Positions 6,406-6,930 of a DNA stretch of 6,930 nt are shown in pieces. Each line of letters starts with the position of its first letter. Position 1 is the stretch's first letter. The DNA is from Trebonia sp. (GTDB lineage Bacteria > Actinomycetota > Actinomycetes > Streptosporangiales > Streptosporangiaceae), in NCBI GenBank assembly GCA_030038035.1, contig JASHPP010000166.1, positions 1 through 6,930 of the forward strand, given 5' to 3'. Made by a program: the position numbers and the translations under genes. The notes under the pieces are model-generated. The model was given only the letters and a program-made list of their open reading frames with translations, was not told the origin of the DNA and searched no databases.

Positions 6406-6930
6406 TCAGTGCTCCTGGCGGGACGCCTTGTCAGCGAGGTAGGCGGTCACCCAGGCCTCGTTCAGGTCGTTGGATTGACGGCGCGTCTGGGGGGCCGGGA
6501 TCGGGCCCTGGTAATCCGCGAGTCCGAGATGAGCCAGCACTCCCTGGATCGTCGGCTGGTAACCATCTGGGCTGCTCAGCTCCTCGTAGACGACCTGGCA
6601 GGGCGTCAGCCCGAGCTCGTCGTACAGCTGGCCCCAGCCGGGCTCGCTCTCGGCGATCAGGGCCTCCAGAGCGGCGATGAGCCGGTAGTCATAGCGCGGC
6701 GGGCCCGCAGGGGGCGGCCACGCAGGCTCCGGTCGGCCGACGGGGTCGACCCACATCCCGTCCTGGGCCATCCGCGCCCAGGAGACCGCCTGGCGGACCC
6801 GGTCGCGCCGCCTGACATCTACGACCCGCAAGCCAGGAAACGCCGTGCGGAGGATCGCGGCCCGGTCCAGGCCGGCGAAGCGGGGCAGCTCCGAAAACTT
6901 CGCCAGCGCCCATCGCAGGGTGTTCCAGTG
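6406..6930 (-). CDS. Stf0-type sulfotransferase (partial, N-terminus beyond the right edge)
   Basis: The frame is open from the right edge to a TGA at 6406-6408, giving 174 residues of C-terminal sequence that begin HWNTLRWALAKF. The part AAILRTAFPGLRVVDVRRRD continuing to RVRQAVSWARMAQDGMW is the Stf0 core strand and the R-x-x-Q-A-x-S-W helix, which in the family follows the PAPS 3'-phosphate-binding region. PRYDYRLIAALEALIAESEP and the later VVYEEL, then TRRQSNDLNEAWVTAYLADK near the end, match the family C-terminus. Stf0 proteins transfer sulfate from PAPS; the founding mycobacterial member sulfates trehalose. The acceptor here is unknown. Roughly 70-100 N-terminal residues, including the PAPS 5'-phosphosulfate loop, are outside the window. 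A TTG at 6831 inside the frame is not the start, because conserved sequence continues upstream of it. Confidence 0.85.
   Translation of the reverse strand, partial: HWNTLRWALAKFSELPRFAGLDRAAILRTAFPGLRVVDVRRRDRVRQAVSWARMAQDGMWVDPVGRPEPAWPPPAGPPRYDYRLIAALEALIAESEPGWGQLYDELGLTPCQVVYEELSSPDGYQPTIQGVLAHLGLADYQGPIPAPQTRRQSNDLNEAWVTAYLADKASRQEH

Overview
The window is high-GC DNA with codons strongly biased to G/C at the third position, GTG and TTG starts, and gene families typical of actinomycetes: an ECF-like sigma factor with a membrane-anchored partner, an SAV2177-type methyltransferase, a 14-helix DHA2 transporter and an Stf0-type sulfotransferase. I infer a soil-type actinomycete of the Streptomyces/Streptosporangiales kind. 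I cannot name a genus. No tRNA, rRNA, CRISPR array, insertion sequence or phage gene is visible.

Layout from left to right. (1) Positions 1-1174, minus strand: an ECF-like sigma factor starting at a TTG codon. Its TAA stop overlaps the ATG of a single-pass membrane protein that runs off the left edge. (2) 1416-2254, minus strand: an SAM-dependent methyltransferase of the SAV2177/DUF574 type, broken by one frameshift in the cofactor-binding region. (3) 2255-2369: a divergent intergenic region with two perfect inverted repeats. (4) 2370-3077, plus strand: an ArsR-like winged-helix regulator. (5) 3159-5423, minus strand and convergent with the regulator: a DHA2-type MFS transporter whose C-terminus carries a complete MarR-type winged-helix domain. 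(6) 5424-5767: a divergent intergenic region of 344 bases with an AT-rich island and a palindrome that fits a MarR operator. (7) 5768-6331, plus strand: a dihydrofolate-reductase-like (RibD C-terminal fold) protein. (8) 6406-6930, minus strand: the C-terminal part of an Stf0-type sulfotransferase that runs off the right edge.

Most units are single genes with their own promoters. The sigma factor and its membrane partner form one translationally coupled pair. The most notable item is the transporter-MarR fusion with a candidate operator just upstream. This suggests a membrane-tethered or autoregulating drug-efflux switch in one polypeptide. That reading is inference. What the sequence shows is the uninterrupted fusion frame, the helix-turn-helix and wing residues, and the upstream palindrome.
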